DNA from: Verminephrobacter eiseniae EF01-2
Lineage (GTDB): Bacteria > Pseudomonadota > Gammaproteobacteria > Burkholderiales > Burkholderiaceae_C
Length of the DNA stretch: 64,000 nucleotides
Direction: 5' to 3'
NCBI RefSeq assembly: GCF_000015565.1
Contig: NC_008786.1
Coordinates: 2,976,001 to 3,040,000, forward strand
Translations under genes and position numbers: made by a program
Part shown: piece after piece, positions 49,189-57,526 of the stretch
Layout: each line of letters opens with the position of its first letter
Numbering within the stretch: the first letter of the stretch is position 1
The notes under the pieces: generated by a model
Told to the model about the DNA's origin: nothing
The model's input: only the letters and a program-made list of their open reading frames with translations
The model's database searches: none

Positions 49189-50175
49189 ATGAGAAATCGA
49201 ATTGCCCCCGCTTTGCGCGCTCTTTTCGGCGCGGCCGTCGTTGCAGCCGGTGTCGCCGTGCTGACCCCCGTGGCCCATGCGGCGGGTCTGAAAATCGGCT
49301 TCAGCCAGGTGACCTTGCAGTCCCCGTTCTACGTGCAGCTCAAGGAGGGCGCAGAGGCGGCCGCCAAGGCCGGCGGCGACGAACTGATCTTTCTGGATGC
49401 CAATGGCGACGTCAACAAGCAGAACAACGACATCCAGGACCTGCTGACCCGCAAGGTCGACGTGCTGATCATCAATCCGGTCAATCCCGACGCCGTCAAG
49501 CCGGCCATTGCCGCGGCGCAAAAGAACGGCGTGCCGGTCATCACCGTCGACCGCAGCATCAACGGTGGCGGCGTGACGGCGCACCTGGGCCGCGACAACG
49601 TGAAGATGGGCAAGGCCGTGGGCGATGCCGTGCTGGCCGAGCTCAAGAAGAAGGGCACGACCCGGGGCAAGGTCATCGAGATCCAGGGCGACGCCGGTGG
49701 CACCGTGATGGCGGCGCGGCGCGACGGTTTCCACGACGCGCTCAAGGGTTCGGGCTTCAAGATCGTGGCCGGTCCCTATGCCGAGTACACGCGCGCCAAC
49801 GCAGTGACCGCCATGCAGGACCTGCTGCAGGCCCACCCCGATGTGAAGGTGGTCTACGCGCACAACGACGACATGGCCATGGGCGCACTCAAGGTGCTCG
49901 CCGAGGCCGGCAAGAAAGACGTGTTCGTGGCCGGCGTGGACGGCCTCTCCGAAGCCCTGGCCAGCATGGCCGGCGGCGACCAGTACGTGGCCACCGCGCT
50001 GAACGACCCGCGCTACCTGGGCGACATGACGGTGCAGACCGCGCGCGCGATCAAGGCCGGCAAGAAGGTGCCCGCCTTCGTGGACGCCGGCACCAAGGCC
50101 GTGACCAAAGCCAACGTGGGCGAGTTCAAGCGCACCGGTCTGTTTGCCGAGTACCGGCCTGCGGTCTTCAAGTAA
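49189..50175 (+). CDS. RbsB-like sugar ABC transporter substrate-binding protein
   Basis: 328 residues with a signal peptide ending TPVAHAAG. Peripla_BP_4 fold: KIGFSQVTLQSPFYVQLKEG, ELIFLDANGDVNKQNNDIQD, DVLIINPVNPDAVKPAIAAA, VPVITVDRSI and VVYAHNDDMAMGALKVLAEA. It captures a sugar or polyol in the periplasm for the RbsA/RbsC-like components encoded downstream. TTGGAGACATC precedes the ATG at 49189. It is the first gene of an eight-gene plus-strand operon. Confidence 0.93.
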   Translation: MRNRIAPALRALFGAAVVAAGVAVLTPVAHAAGLKIGFSQVTLQSPFYVQLKEGAEAAAKAGGDELIFLDANGDVNKQNNDIQDLLTRKVDVLIINPVNPDAVKPAIAAAQKNGVPVITVDRSINGGGVTAHLGRDNVKMGKAVGDAVLAELKKKGTTRGKVIEIQGDAGGTVMAARRDGFHDALKGSGFKIVAGPYAEYTRANAVTAMQDLLQAHPDVKVVYAHNDDMAMGALKVLAEAGKKDVFVAGVDGLSEALASMAGGDQYVATALNDPRYLGDMTVQTARAIKAGKKVPAFVDAGTKAVTKANVGEFKRTGLFAEYRPAVFK

Positions 50176-50257
50176 AGCCGGCCTGTTTTCTCCCTGTTTT
50201 TCTCCCTCCTTGCCGGGCAGGCAGGGGGCCTGCCTTCATCCATCGTCCGCACATTCC

Positions 50258-51301
50258 ATGAACTCCAGCCATCCCACCACCATGCGCGCTGCCGTGATGC
50301 ACAAGCCGGGCGACATTCGTCTGGAAGACAAACCCAAGCCGCAAGTGCGGGCCGGCCACGCGCTGGTCAAGGTGGCGGTGTGCGGCGTGTGCGGCTCCGA
50401 CATTCCGCGCATGCTCCAGAAGGGGGCCCACGTCATGCCGCTGATCTGCGGCCATGAATTCGCCGGCTACGTCGAGGCGCTCGGCGAAGGCGTGCAGGGC
50501 CATGCCATCGGTGACCTCGTCACCGTGCCGCCGCTGCTACCGTGCGGCACCTGCGACCAGTGCGCGCGCGGCTTCCCGTCGCGCTGCACCGACTACGACT
50601 ACTTCGGCAGCCGCCGCGATGGTGCCTATGCCGAGTACGTGAACGTGCCCGCCGCGAACCTGCTCACGTGCCCCGAGGGCATGGACCCCGCCGCTGCCGC
50701 CATGACCGACCCGGCCGCCGTGGCACTGCACGCCATCTGGAAGGCGCGCTTCACGCTCGGCCACGTCGGCGCCGTGGTCGGGTGCGGCCCCATCGGCCTG
50801 TTCGCCATCCAGTGGATGAAGCTGCTGGGCGGCAAGGACATCATCGGCGTGGACATCGACCCCCGGAAGCTGGCGCTGGCCCGCGAGGCCGGCGCCACGC
50901 ACACGCGCCTGGGCAGCGAGCCGATGGACGACCTGCCCGGGTGCCACCTCATCATCGAAGCTGCGGGCCACCCCACGGCCATCAACCAGGCCATCCGGAT
51001 GGCGGCACCCGGTGGCAGCGTGGTGTGCATCGGCATTCCCGCCGGCGACATCGTGCTGGAGAGCGTCACCTTCAGCCACCTGCTGCGCCAGGAGGTCACC
51101 CTGGCCGGCGCCTGGAACTCCTTCGGCACGCCCTTCCCCGGCGAGGAGTGGGTGGTGTCGCTGGCCAAACTGGCCAGCGGCGAGCTGAAGTGGAAGTTCA
51201 TGGTCACGCACGACCTGCCGCTGGAAGACCTGGGGGCCATGTTCGAGAACTTCGCGCAGAAAAAACAGAGCGCTGCCAAGGTTCTTTTCCGGCCCGCCTG
51301 A
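50258..51301 (+). CDS. Zinc-dependent medium-chain alcohol/polyol dehydrogenase
   Basis: 347 residues. Catalytic zinc ligands are in GVCGSDIPRML (Cys) and ICGHEFAGYVE (His-Glu). The structural zinc lobe has four Cys in CGTCDQCARGFPSRC. The NAD fold is GAVVGCGPIGLFAIQWMKLL, with the acid DID after IIGV suggesting NAD preference. It resembles sorbitol/galactitol-1-phosphate dehydrogenases. It likely oxidises the imported polyol or its phosphate to a ketose or aldose. The ATG at 50258 is used; 50282 (MRAAVMHKP) is a good alternative. Confidence 0.9.
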   Translation: MNSSHPTTMRAAVMHKPGDIRLEDKPKPQVRAGHALVKVAVCGVCGSDIPRMLQKGAHVMPLICGHEFAGYVEALGEGVQGHAIGDLVTVPPLLPCGTCDQCARGFPSRCTDYDYFGSRRDGAYAEYVNVPAANLLTCPEGMDPAAAAMTDPAAVALHAIWKARFTLGHVGAVVGCGPIGLFAIQWMKLLGGKDIIGVDIDPRKLALAREAGATHTRLGSEPMDDLPGCHLIIEAAGHPTAINQAIRMAAPGGSVVCIGIPAGDIVLESVTFSHLLRQEVTLAGAWNSFGTPFPGEEWVVSLAKLASGELKWKFMVTHDLPLEDLGAMFENFAQKKQSAAKVLFRPA

Positions 51302-51410
51302 CCCGGGGCGCAGCGCAGCGCGGCGTGGCGTGGCGAGTGGCCGCGCGGCAAACACACAAAAATGAAGCGCACACCCGGGGCCTTCATGCGCGGGGCAAAG
51401 GAGACACACA

Positions 51411-52916
51411 GTGGCAGTCGTGATGGGATTGGACTTTGGCACCGGCAGCGTGCGCGCGGGTTTGTACGACACGTCGTCCGGCGCGCTGATCGGCGTGGAA
51501 GAGGCGCGCTACGGCACCAGCCACCCTCGGTGGGGGTGGGCCGAGCAGGCCCCGCTCGACTGGTGGGAGGCCCTGGGCCAGGCCAGCCAGGCCGTGATGG
51601 CCCGCCACGGCCATCCGCGCGTGTCGGCGCTGTGCGCCTGCACCACCTCGTCCACCGTGGTGGTCACCGACGAGGCGGGCATGCCGCTGCGCCCGGCGCT
51701 GTTGTGGATGGACTGCCGTGCCAGCCACGAGGTGACGCTGGCGCCGACCCCGCCGCACCCGGTCATGGCCTTCAGCGGTGGCGCCAATGCGGTGGAGTGG
51801 CTGGTGCCCAAGGCGGCCTGGCTGGCGCGCAACGAGCCGCAGGTCTATGCCCGGGCCCATCGCATCTGCGAGGCGCAGGACTTCATCAACTTCAGGCTCA
51901 CGGGCACATGGGCGGCCTCGCGCCTGAATGCCTGCTGCAAGTGGAACTACGACACGCTCGAGAAGAAGTTCTACCCCGACCTGTTCGCCGCGCTGGGCGC
52001 GCCGGGCCTGCTGGACAAACTGCCCACGCGCGTGGTGCCGGTGGGGGAGGCGGTGGGATCGATGTCCACGCAGGCGAAGGCGCACCTGGGCCTGCAAGGC
52101 GAGGTGCTCGTGGCGCAAGGCGGCATCGACGCGCACATGGCCATGCTGGGGGCGGGCACCATCGAGCCGGGCAAGCTGCTGTTCATCGGCGGCACGTCCA
52201 TCGTCCACCTGATCCACACCAAGCGGCGCATCGACGCGCCCGGCATGTGGGGACCCTACCCGGATGCCCTGATCGACAACTCCTGGCTGATCGAAGGCGG
52301 CCAGGTCTCGGCGGGCTCGGTGATGGACTGGCTGGCCGGCAAGATCTTCGGCCTCGATGCGGCCGGCCACCGTCAGCTGATGGCCGATGCCGCACGCGAG
52401 GTGCCGGGCGCGAGCGGCCTGCTCGTGCTGGACTACTGGATGGGCAACCGCACGCCCTACCGCTCGCCCGACCTGCGCGGCGCCATGATGGGCCTGACCC
52501 TCTCGCACGATCGCGCGCAGATCTACCGCGCCGCCGTGGATGCCGTGGCGCTGGGCTCGGCCAACGTGGTGCGCGTGCTGAACTCGTTCGGGGTGCCCGT
52601 CACGCGCGTGGTGGCGGCCGGTGGCATCCAGAAGAATCCCCTGTGGCTGCAGGCCACGGTGGACGCTTGCGGTCTGCCCTTCGACGTGACCGATCAGGAG
52701 AACCTGACCCTGATGGGGGCGGCCGTCGCGGCGCTGAATGCGCTGGGCGAATCCGCCGATCTGGTCGCCGGCGCGAAAAGCCACGTGGCACCGTACCGGC
52801 GCCTGTACCCCGACCCCGCCATGCACGAACGTTATGCCGCGATGCTGCTGCGCTACCGCGCCGCCACCGAGGCCGTGCAGCCGCTGTCCCACGAGCTCGT
52901 GCGGAGCGTCGCATGA
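51411..52916 (+). CDS. FGGY-family carbohydrate kinase
   Basis: 501 residues, two-domain FGGY kinase. N-terminal phosphate loop MGLDFGTGSVRAGLYDTSSG; VALGGIDAHMAMLGAG-like central region with the catalytic Asp (QGGIDAHMAML); ATP site LFIGGTSIVHLI and VVAAGGIQKNPLWLQ near the C-terminus. It phosphorylates a sugar, ketose or polyol with ATP. A GTG start at 51411 is chosen because AAAGGAG lies 8 bases ahead. It overlaps the regulator start by ATGA. Substrate is not deducible; ribulose-, erythritol- or xylulose-like compounds are possible. Confidence 0.92.
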   Translation: MAVVMGLDFGTGSVRAGLYDTSSGALIGVEEARYGTSHPRWGWAEQAPLDWWEALGQASQAVMARHGHPRVSALCACTTSSTVVVTDEAGMPLRPALLWMDCRASHEVTLAPTPPHPVMAFSGGANAVEWLVPKAAWLARNEPQVYARAHRICEAQDFINFRLTGTWAASRLNACCKWNYDTLEKKFYPDLFAALGAPGLLDKLPTRVVPVGEAVGSMSTQAKAHLGLQGEVLVAQGGIDAHMAMLGAGTIEPGKLLFIGGTSIVHLIHTKRRIDAPGMWGPYPDALIDNSWLIEGGQVSAGSVMDWLAGKIFGLDAAGHRQLMADAAREVPGASGLLVLDYWMGNRTPYRSPDLRGAMMGLTLSHDRAQIYRAAVDAVALGSANVVRVLNSFGVPVTRVVAAGGIQKNPLWLQATVDACGLPFDVTDQENLTLMGAAVAALNALGESADLVAGAKSHVAPYRRLYPDPAMHERYAAMLLRYRAATEAVQPLSHELVRSVA

Positions 52917-53929
52917 GCCGCAAGCCAGGCAAGCCAGGCAAGGCGGCCACGGTGAATGCCGACGAACAACTGTCCGTGCGCATCGGCTCGCAAGAGCGGC
53001 GCGAGCAGATCATGGTGCAGATCGCCAAGCGCTACTACCACCTGGAGCACACCCAGGCCGACATTGCCGACGAGATGGGCCTCACGCGCTGGCAGGTGGG
53101 GCGGCTGCTGCGCGAGGCGCGCGAGTCCGGCATCGTGCGCGTGGACATCATTCCGCGCTCGACGCGGCGCGTCGAGCTGGAAAGCGCGCTGCAGCAGCGC
53201 TACGGCCTGCGCGAGGCGCTGGTGCTGCCCGACACCGGCGCAGACGAAGTGACGCTGAACAGCGTCGCGCAGGAGGCCGGCCGCTACCTGGCCAGCCTGC
53301 AGCCGAGGCCGCAACTGGTGGGCGTGTCGTGGGGGCGCACCATGAGCGCCATGGCGCGCTGGCTGCCGGTCGGCTGGAACGAGGGCGTGCACGTGGTGCT
53401 GCTCAACGGTGCGGCCAACCTCCGCGACAACGACGGCCCGTCGCACAACGTGGCGGAGCGCTTCGCGCAGGCCGCCAAGGGCACGGCCACGTTGCTGCCG
53501 GTGCCGGCCATCGTGGGCAGTTCGAAGACCCGCCAGGTGCTCGAAGAAGACCCCGTCATCGGCGCCGTCATGCGCCTGGGGCGCGAGACCACCGTGGCTT
53601 GCGTGGGCATCGGGTCGCTGTCCGAACGCTCGGTGCTGGTGCAGTCCGGGTACATGGACGCCGACTCGCTGCAGGCCCTGCTCAAGGCCGGCGCGGTGGG
53701 CGACATCCTGGGCCGCTTCATCGACGAAGAGGGCCACATCGTCAGCCCCGATTTCGACGCCCGCGCCATCGGGTTGTCGCCTGCGCTGCTGCGCGACAAG
53801 GCGCATGCCATCGGCGTGAGCGCTGGCAAGGCCAAGCACCGTGCCGTGAAGGCCTGCCTGCTGGCCCGCTACATCAATGTGCTGGTGACCGACGAGGCCA
53901 CGGCCAACTACCTGCTGGAGCGGCCATGA
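52913..53929 (+). CDS. SorC/DeoR-like sugar-sensing transcriptional regulator
   Basis: 338 residues. The N-terminal HTH is in HTQADIADEMGLTRWQVGRL (residues ~44-63), followed by a C-terminal sugar-phosphate-binding domain of the NagB/SorC type (LVGVSWGRTMSAMARWLPVG, CVGIGSLSERSVLVQSGYMD). SorC regulators usually sense a phosphorylated pathway intermediate and control their own operon. Its position between kinase and ATPase genes, with ATGA overlaps both sides, supports local control. The palindromes at 49032 and 49147 are candidate targets. Confidence 0.92.
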   Translation: MSRKPGKPGKAATVNADEQLSVRIGSQERREQIMVQIAKRYYHLEHTQADIADEMGLTRWQVGRLLREARESGIVRVDIIPRSTRRVELESALQQRYGLREALVLPDTGADEVTLNSVAQEAGRYLASLQPRPQLVGVSWGRTMSAMARWLPVGWNEGVHVVLLNGAANLRDNDGPSHNVAERFAQAAKGTATLLPVPAIVGSSKTRQVLEEDPVIGAVMRLGRETTVACVGIGSLSERSVLVQSGYMDADSLQALLKAGAVGDILGRFIDEEGHIVSPDFDARAIGLSPALLRDKAHAIGVSAGKAKHRAVKACLLARYINVLVTDEATANYLLERP

Positions 53930-55443
53930 ATCCAGTGAGCGTGGATGTCCCGGGCGCCCCGCCGCCGCTGTTGGACGTGCGCGGCGTGAGCAAGGTCTTT
54001 CCGCCCCGGGTCAAGGCCCTGCACGACGCGTCCCTGCGCATCCGCCGCGGCGAGGTGCACTGCCTGCTCGGGGCGAACGGCGCGGGCAAGAGCACGCTGA
54101 TGAAGATCATTGCCGGCGCCCACCCGCCCAATGCCGGCGAGATCCGCATCGACGGCAACGTCGTCCAGTTCCGGAGTCCGCAGGATGCGCGGCGCGCCGG
54201 CATTGCCATGATCTACCAGGAACTGGACCTGGTGCCGCAGCTCACGGTAGAGGAGAACCTGCTGCTGGGCCACGTGCCGGCGGGCTTGGGCTTCATCCGC
54301 GGCAAGGCGCGGCGCGAGATGGCGCTGCAGGCGCTGGCGCGCGTGGGCGCCGGCTTCGGTCCGCAGGCCCGCGTCGAGAGCCTGTCGGTGGCCAACCAGC
54401 AGCTCACTGCCATCGCCCGCGCGCTCACCACGCAGGCGCGCCTCATCGTCATGGACGAGCCCTCGGCCGCCCTGAACGAGCGCGAGATCGCCCAGGTGTT
54501 CGACGTGATCCGCGAGCTGGTGCGCAGCGATGTGTCGGTGCTGTATGTCAGCCACCGGCTGCACGAGATCCGCGCCATCTGCGAGCGCATCACCGTGCTG
54601 CGCGGCGGCCGCACCGTGGCGACGCACGACGTGGCCGATGTCGACGAGCGCACGCTCATCTCGGCCGTGATCGGCGAGCACCGCGCACTGCTCGAGCGCG
54701 TCGAGCGCACACCGCCGCGGGGAGAGGTGGCGCTGCACGTGCACCAGCTCGACGGGCCGAGCGGCATAGCCATCCGCGACTTCCATGTGCGCCAGGGCGA
54801 AATCGTCGGCCTGACCGGCTTGAACGGCGCCGGGCGCAGCACCTTCCTGCGCACGCTGTTCGGCGACGGAAAGTTTCGCGGACGGGTCACACTGCATGGC
54901 AAGCCCTATGCGCCGCGCTCGCCGCGCGCGGCCATGGCCCATGGCGTGGGGCTGGTGCCCGAGAGCCGCAAGACCCAGGGCCTGGTGCTGGACGCCCCCG
55001 TCTACATCAACGCCTCGCTGCCGTCGTTGCGGCGCCAGACGCTGGTGCGGCGCGGCGCGCTGAAGGTCCGCGCCGCCTCGGTCCTGAAGGCGCTGAGCAC
55101 GCGGCTCTCGAACATCGAGCAACCGGTGCGCCAGCTCTCCGGCGGCAACCAGCAGAAGGTGGTGTTCGCCAAATGGCTGATCGACGGCAGCAAGCTCCTG
55201 CTGCTCGACGAGCCCAGCCGCGGGCTCGATGTGGGCGCCAAGGCCGACCTCTATGCCCTGGCCCGGCAACTGGCCGACGACGGTGCGGCCGTCGTCATTG
55301 CCAGCAGCGAACTCGATGAGCTGTACGCCCATTGCGACCAGATCTGGGTCATGCACGAGGGCCGCAACGTGGCCTGCTTCGATCCGCGAACCACCCGCAG
55401 CGAGCAGGTGCTGCAAACCACCATCCTGGGTCATCCACCATGA
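53926..55443 (+). CDS. RbsA-like sugar ABC transporter ATP-binding protein
   Basis: 505 residues with two ATPase domains. Domain 1: Walker A GANGAGKSTLMK, Walker B LIVMDEPSAALNE, with a degenerate signature LSVANQQ. Domain 2: Walker A GLNGAGRSTFLR (Arg for Lys, usual in this family), signature LSGGNQQKVVFAKWL, Walker B LLLLDEPSRGLDVG. This asymmetry is typical of RbsA/XylG/MglA proteins. It energises sugar import with the permease that follows by ATGA overlap. Confidence 0.95.
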   Translation: MNPVSVDVPGAPPPLLDVRGVSKVFPPRVKALHDASLRIRRGEVHCLLGANGAGKSTLMKIIAGAHPPNAGEIRIDGNVVQFRSPQDARRAGIAMIYQELDLVPQLTVEENLLLGHVPAGLGFIRGKARREMALQALARVGAGFGPQARVESLSVANQQLTAIARALTTQARLIVMDEPSAALNEREIAQVFDVIRELVRSDVSVLYVSHRLHEIRAICERITVLRGGRTVATHDVADVDERTLISAVIGEHRALLERVERTPPRGEVALHVHQLDGPSGIAIRDFHVRQGEIVGLTGLNGAGRSTFLRTLFGDGKFRGRVTLHGKPYAPRSPRAAMAHGVGLVPESRKTQGLVLDAPVYINASLPSLRRQTLVRRGALKVRAASVLKALSTRLSNIEQPVRQLSGGNQQKVVFAKWLIDGSKLLLLDEPSRGLDVGAKADLYALARQLADDGAAVVIASSELDELYAHCDQIWVMHEGRNVACFDPRTTRSEQVLQTTILGHPP

Positions 55444-56486
55444 ACACGAACCCCTCGCAGGCGCAGGCGGCCGAGGCCTTCGCTTCGTCCGCCTGCGCCC
55501 GTGCGCCCGTGCCGGCACGTTTGTCCGTGCGGGCGCTCGTGCTGCGCTACAACTTCCTGGCCATCTTCCTGTTGGTGGTGCTGGTCGCGACGCAGTTGTC
55601 CGACAACTTCCTGACCTGGCGCAACATCGCCAACCTGTTCCAGCAGGCCTCCATCGTCGGCATCGTGGCGGTGGGCATGACCTTCGTGATCCTCACCGCC
55701 AACATCGACCTGTCGGTGGGCAGCCTGGTGGCCTTCGGCGGCATGCTGGTGGCGGTCCTGCTCGTGCAGGGCGTGTCCATTCCGCTGGCCATCGCCGTCA
55801 CGCTGCTGAGCGGTGTGCTGATCGGCGCAGGCATGGGCGCGCTGTCGATCTACGCCGAGGTGCCGAGCTTCATCATCACGCTGGCCGGGCTGGTGAGCTT
55901 TCGCGGCCTCACGTACCTGATCTCCGACGGCACGCCGCTCGGCGGCCTGCCCGAAGCCTTCGGCACCTTCGGCTCGCTGATGATCAACCTGGTGCCGGGC
56001 GCGGACCTGCCGTTCCCCGCGATGGGCCTGGCCTTCATCGGCATCTCGCTGCTGGCGGGGCTGGTGCTGCGCAAGACCGTGTTCGGCGAGTACGTGCTGG
56101 CCTCGGGCGGCAACGCCGAGGCGGCGCGCCTGTCCGGCGTGCCGGTCAAGCCGGTGATCACCGCCGTGTTCGCCATCTCGGGCCTGCTGGCCGCGCTGGG
56201 CGGCGTGCTGCTCACCACTCGGCTGAACATCGGCCAGCCCACCGCCGCGCAGGGCCTGGAACTGGACGCGATCGCGGCGGTCGTGCTGGGCGGCACCAGC
56301 CTGTTCGGTGGGCGCGGCAGCGTGCTGGGCACGGCGGTGGCGGTAATGCTGCTGCAGGTGCTGCGCAACATCTTCAACCTGTTGGGCCTGGGCTCCTTCT
56401 ATCAGATGACCATCACCGGCGTGATCATCGTTCTTGCCATCCTTCTGAACCGGCTCATTGACCACCACTCCGGTCGCAGCCACTGA
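55440..56486 (+). CDS. RbsC-like sugar ABC transporter permease
   Basis: 348 residues with about ten membrane helices. Family segments: NFLAIFLLVVLVATQLSDNF, GIVAVGMTFVILTANIDLSV followed by GSLVAFGG, and the cytoplasmic coupling region ASGGNAEAARLSGVPVK. C-terminal LGGTSLFGGRGSVLGTAVAV is also diagnostic. It forms the transmembrane channel as a dimer. It overlaps the ATPase gene and is followed by the aldolase gene 27 bases later. Confidence 0.95.
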   Translation: MNTNPSQAQAAEAFASSACARAPVPARLSVRALVLRYNFLAIFLLVVLVATQLSDNFLTWRNIANLFQQASIVGIVAVGMTFVILTANIDLSVGSLVAFGGMLVAVLLVQGVSIPLAIAVTLLSGVLIGAGMGALSIYAEVPSFIITLAGLVSFRGLTYLISDGTPLGGLPEAFGTFGSLMINLVPGADLPFPAMGLAFIGISLLAGLVLRKTVFGEYVLASGGNAEAARLSGVPVKPVITAVFAISGLLAALGGVLLTTRLNIGQPTAAQGLELDAIAAVVLGGTSLFGGRGSVLGTAVAVMLLQVLRNIFNLLGLGSFYQMTITGVIIVLAILLNRLIDHHSGRSH

Positions 56487-56513
56487 GCTTTTTCTTCACA
56501 CGCTCCCCAACCC

Positions 56514-57473
56514 ATGACTGCCACCGACCTCCGCAACCCGGGCATCGCACTCGATGCCTCCCTGTTCGAGCATGCGCGAGTGAACACACCGGCCGCGCAG
56601 CGCCGCGCCGAATCCCTGAAGGCCCGCCGTTCGGTGAAGAAGCAATGGCAGGCCGCCTGGCTGGTCAAGGCCATCACCTGCATCGACCTCACCACGCTGG
56701 CGGGCGACGACACGCCGCAGCGCGTGGCCCGCCTGTGCGCGAAGGCGCGCAGCCCGCTGCGCCAGGACCTCGTGGCCGGCCTGGGCCTGGAGGCGGCACC
56801 GCCCCGCGTGGGTGCCGTCTGCGTGTATCCGAGCATGGTGCCCGCCGCGGTGCGCGCGCTCGAAGGCTCGGGCATTCCGGTGGCCTCGGTGGCCGCCGGG
56901 TTTCCCTCGGGCCTCACGCCGCTGCGCGAACGCCTGGCCGAGATCGACTACGCGGTGCAGGAAGGGGCGGGCGAGATCGACATCGTCATCACCCGCGCCC
57001 ACGTGCTGAGCCAGAACTGGCAGGCGCTGTACGAAGAAATCCAGGCCATGCGCGCGCGCTGCGGCGCGGCACACATGAAGGCCATCCTGGCCACGGGCGA
57101 CCTGAAGACCCTGCGCAATGTCTACCAGGCCAGCATGGTGGCCATGATGGCCGGCGCCGACGTCATCAAGACTTCCACCGGCAAGGAAGAGGTGAATGCC
57201 ACGCTGCCGGTGGGCCTCGTGATGTGCCGCGCCATCCGCGACTACCGCAGCGCCACCGGCCACGACATCGGTTTCAAGCCCGCCGGCGGCATCCGCACCG
57301 CCAAGGATGCGCTGAACTGGCTCGCACTGATGAACGAAGAGCTGGGCCGCGCATGGCTGGAGCCCGGCATGTTCCGCATCGGCGCCAGCGCACTGCTCGG
57401 CGACATCGAGCGCCAGCTCGAGCACTTCGTCACCGGTCGCTATTCGGCCCTGCATCACCACGCCATGGCCTGA
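56514..57473 (+). CDS. deoC: DeoC-family deoxyribose-phosphate aldolase
   Basis: 319 residues, longer than E. coli DeoC (259) but like the large proteobacterial/eukaryotic class. The Schiff-base Lys lies in GADVIKTSTGKEEVNATLPV; the second active-site Lys is in GFKPAGGIRTAKDALNW. CVYPSMVPAAVRAL and VASVAAGFPSGLTPL also match. The family reversibly splits 2-deoxyribose-5-phosphate into acetaldehyde and glyceraldehyde-3-phosphate. In this operon a related deoxysugar phosphate may be the substrate. The dehydrogenase downstream would remove the aldehyde. Confidence 0.93.
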   Translation: MTATDLRNPGIALDASLFEHARVNTPAAQRRAESLKARRSVKKQWQAAWLVKAITCIDLTTLAGDDTPQRVARLCAKARSPLRQDLVAGLGLEAAPPRVGAVCVYPSMVPAAVRALEGSGIPVASVAAGFPSGLTPLRERLAEIDYAVQEGAGEIDIVITRAHVLSQNWQALYEEIQAMRARCGAAHMKAILATGDLKTLRNVYQASMVAMMAGADVIKTSTGKEEVNATLPVGLVMCRAIRDYRSATGHDIGFKPAGGIRTAKDALNWLALMNEELGRAWLEPGMFRIGASALLGDIERQLEHFVTGRYSALHHHAMA

Positions 57474-57526
57474 GCCTGGCGCCCGCACCACCTTCACGGC
57501 ACCGACCGCGCAACCTCTTTTTCATC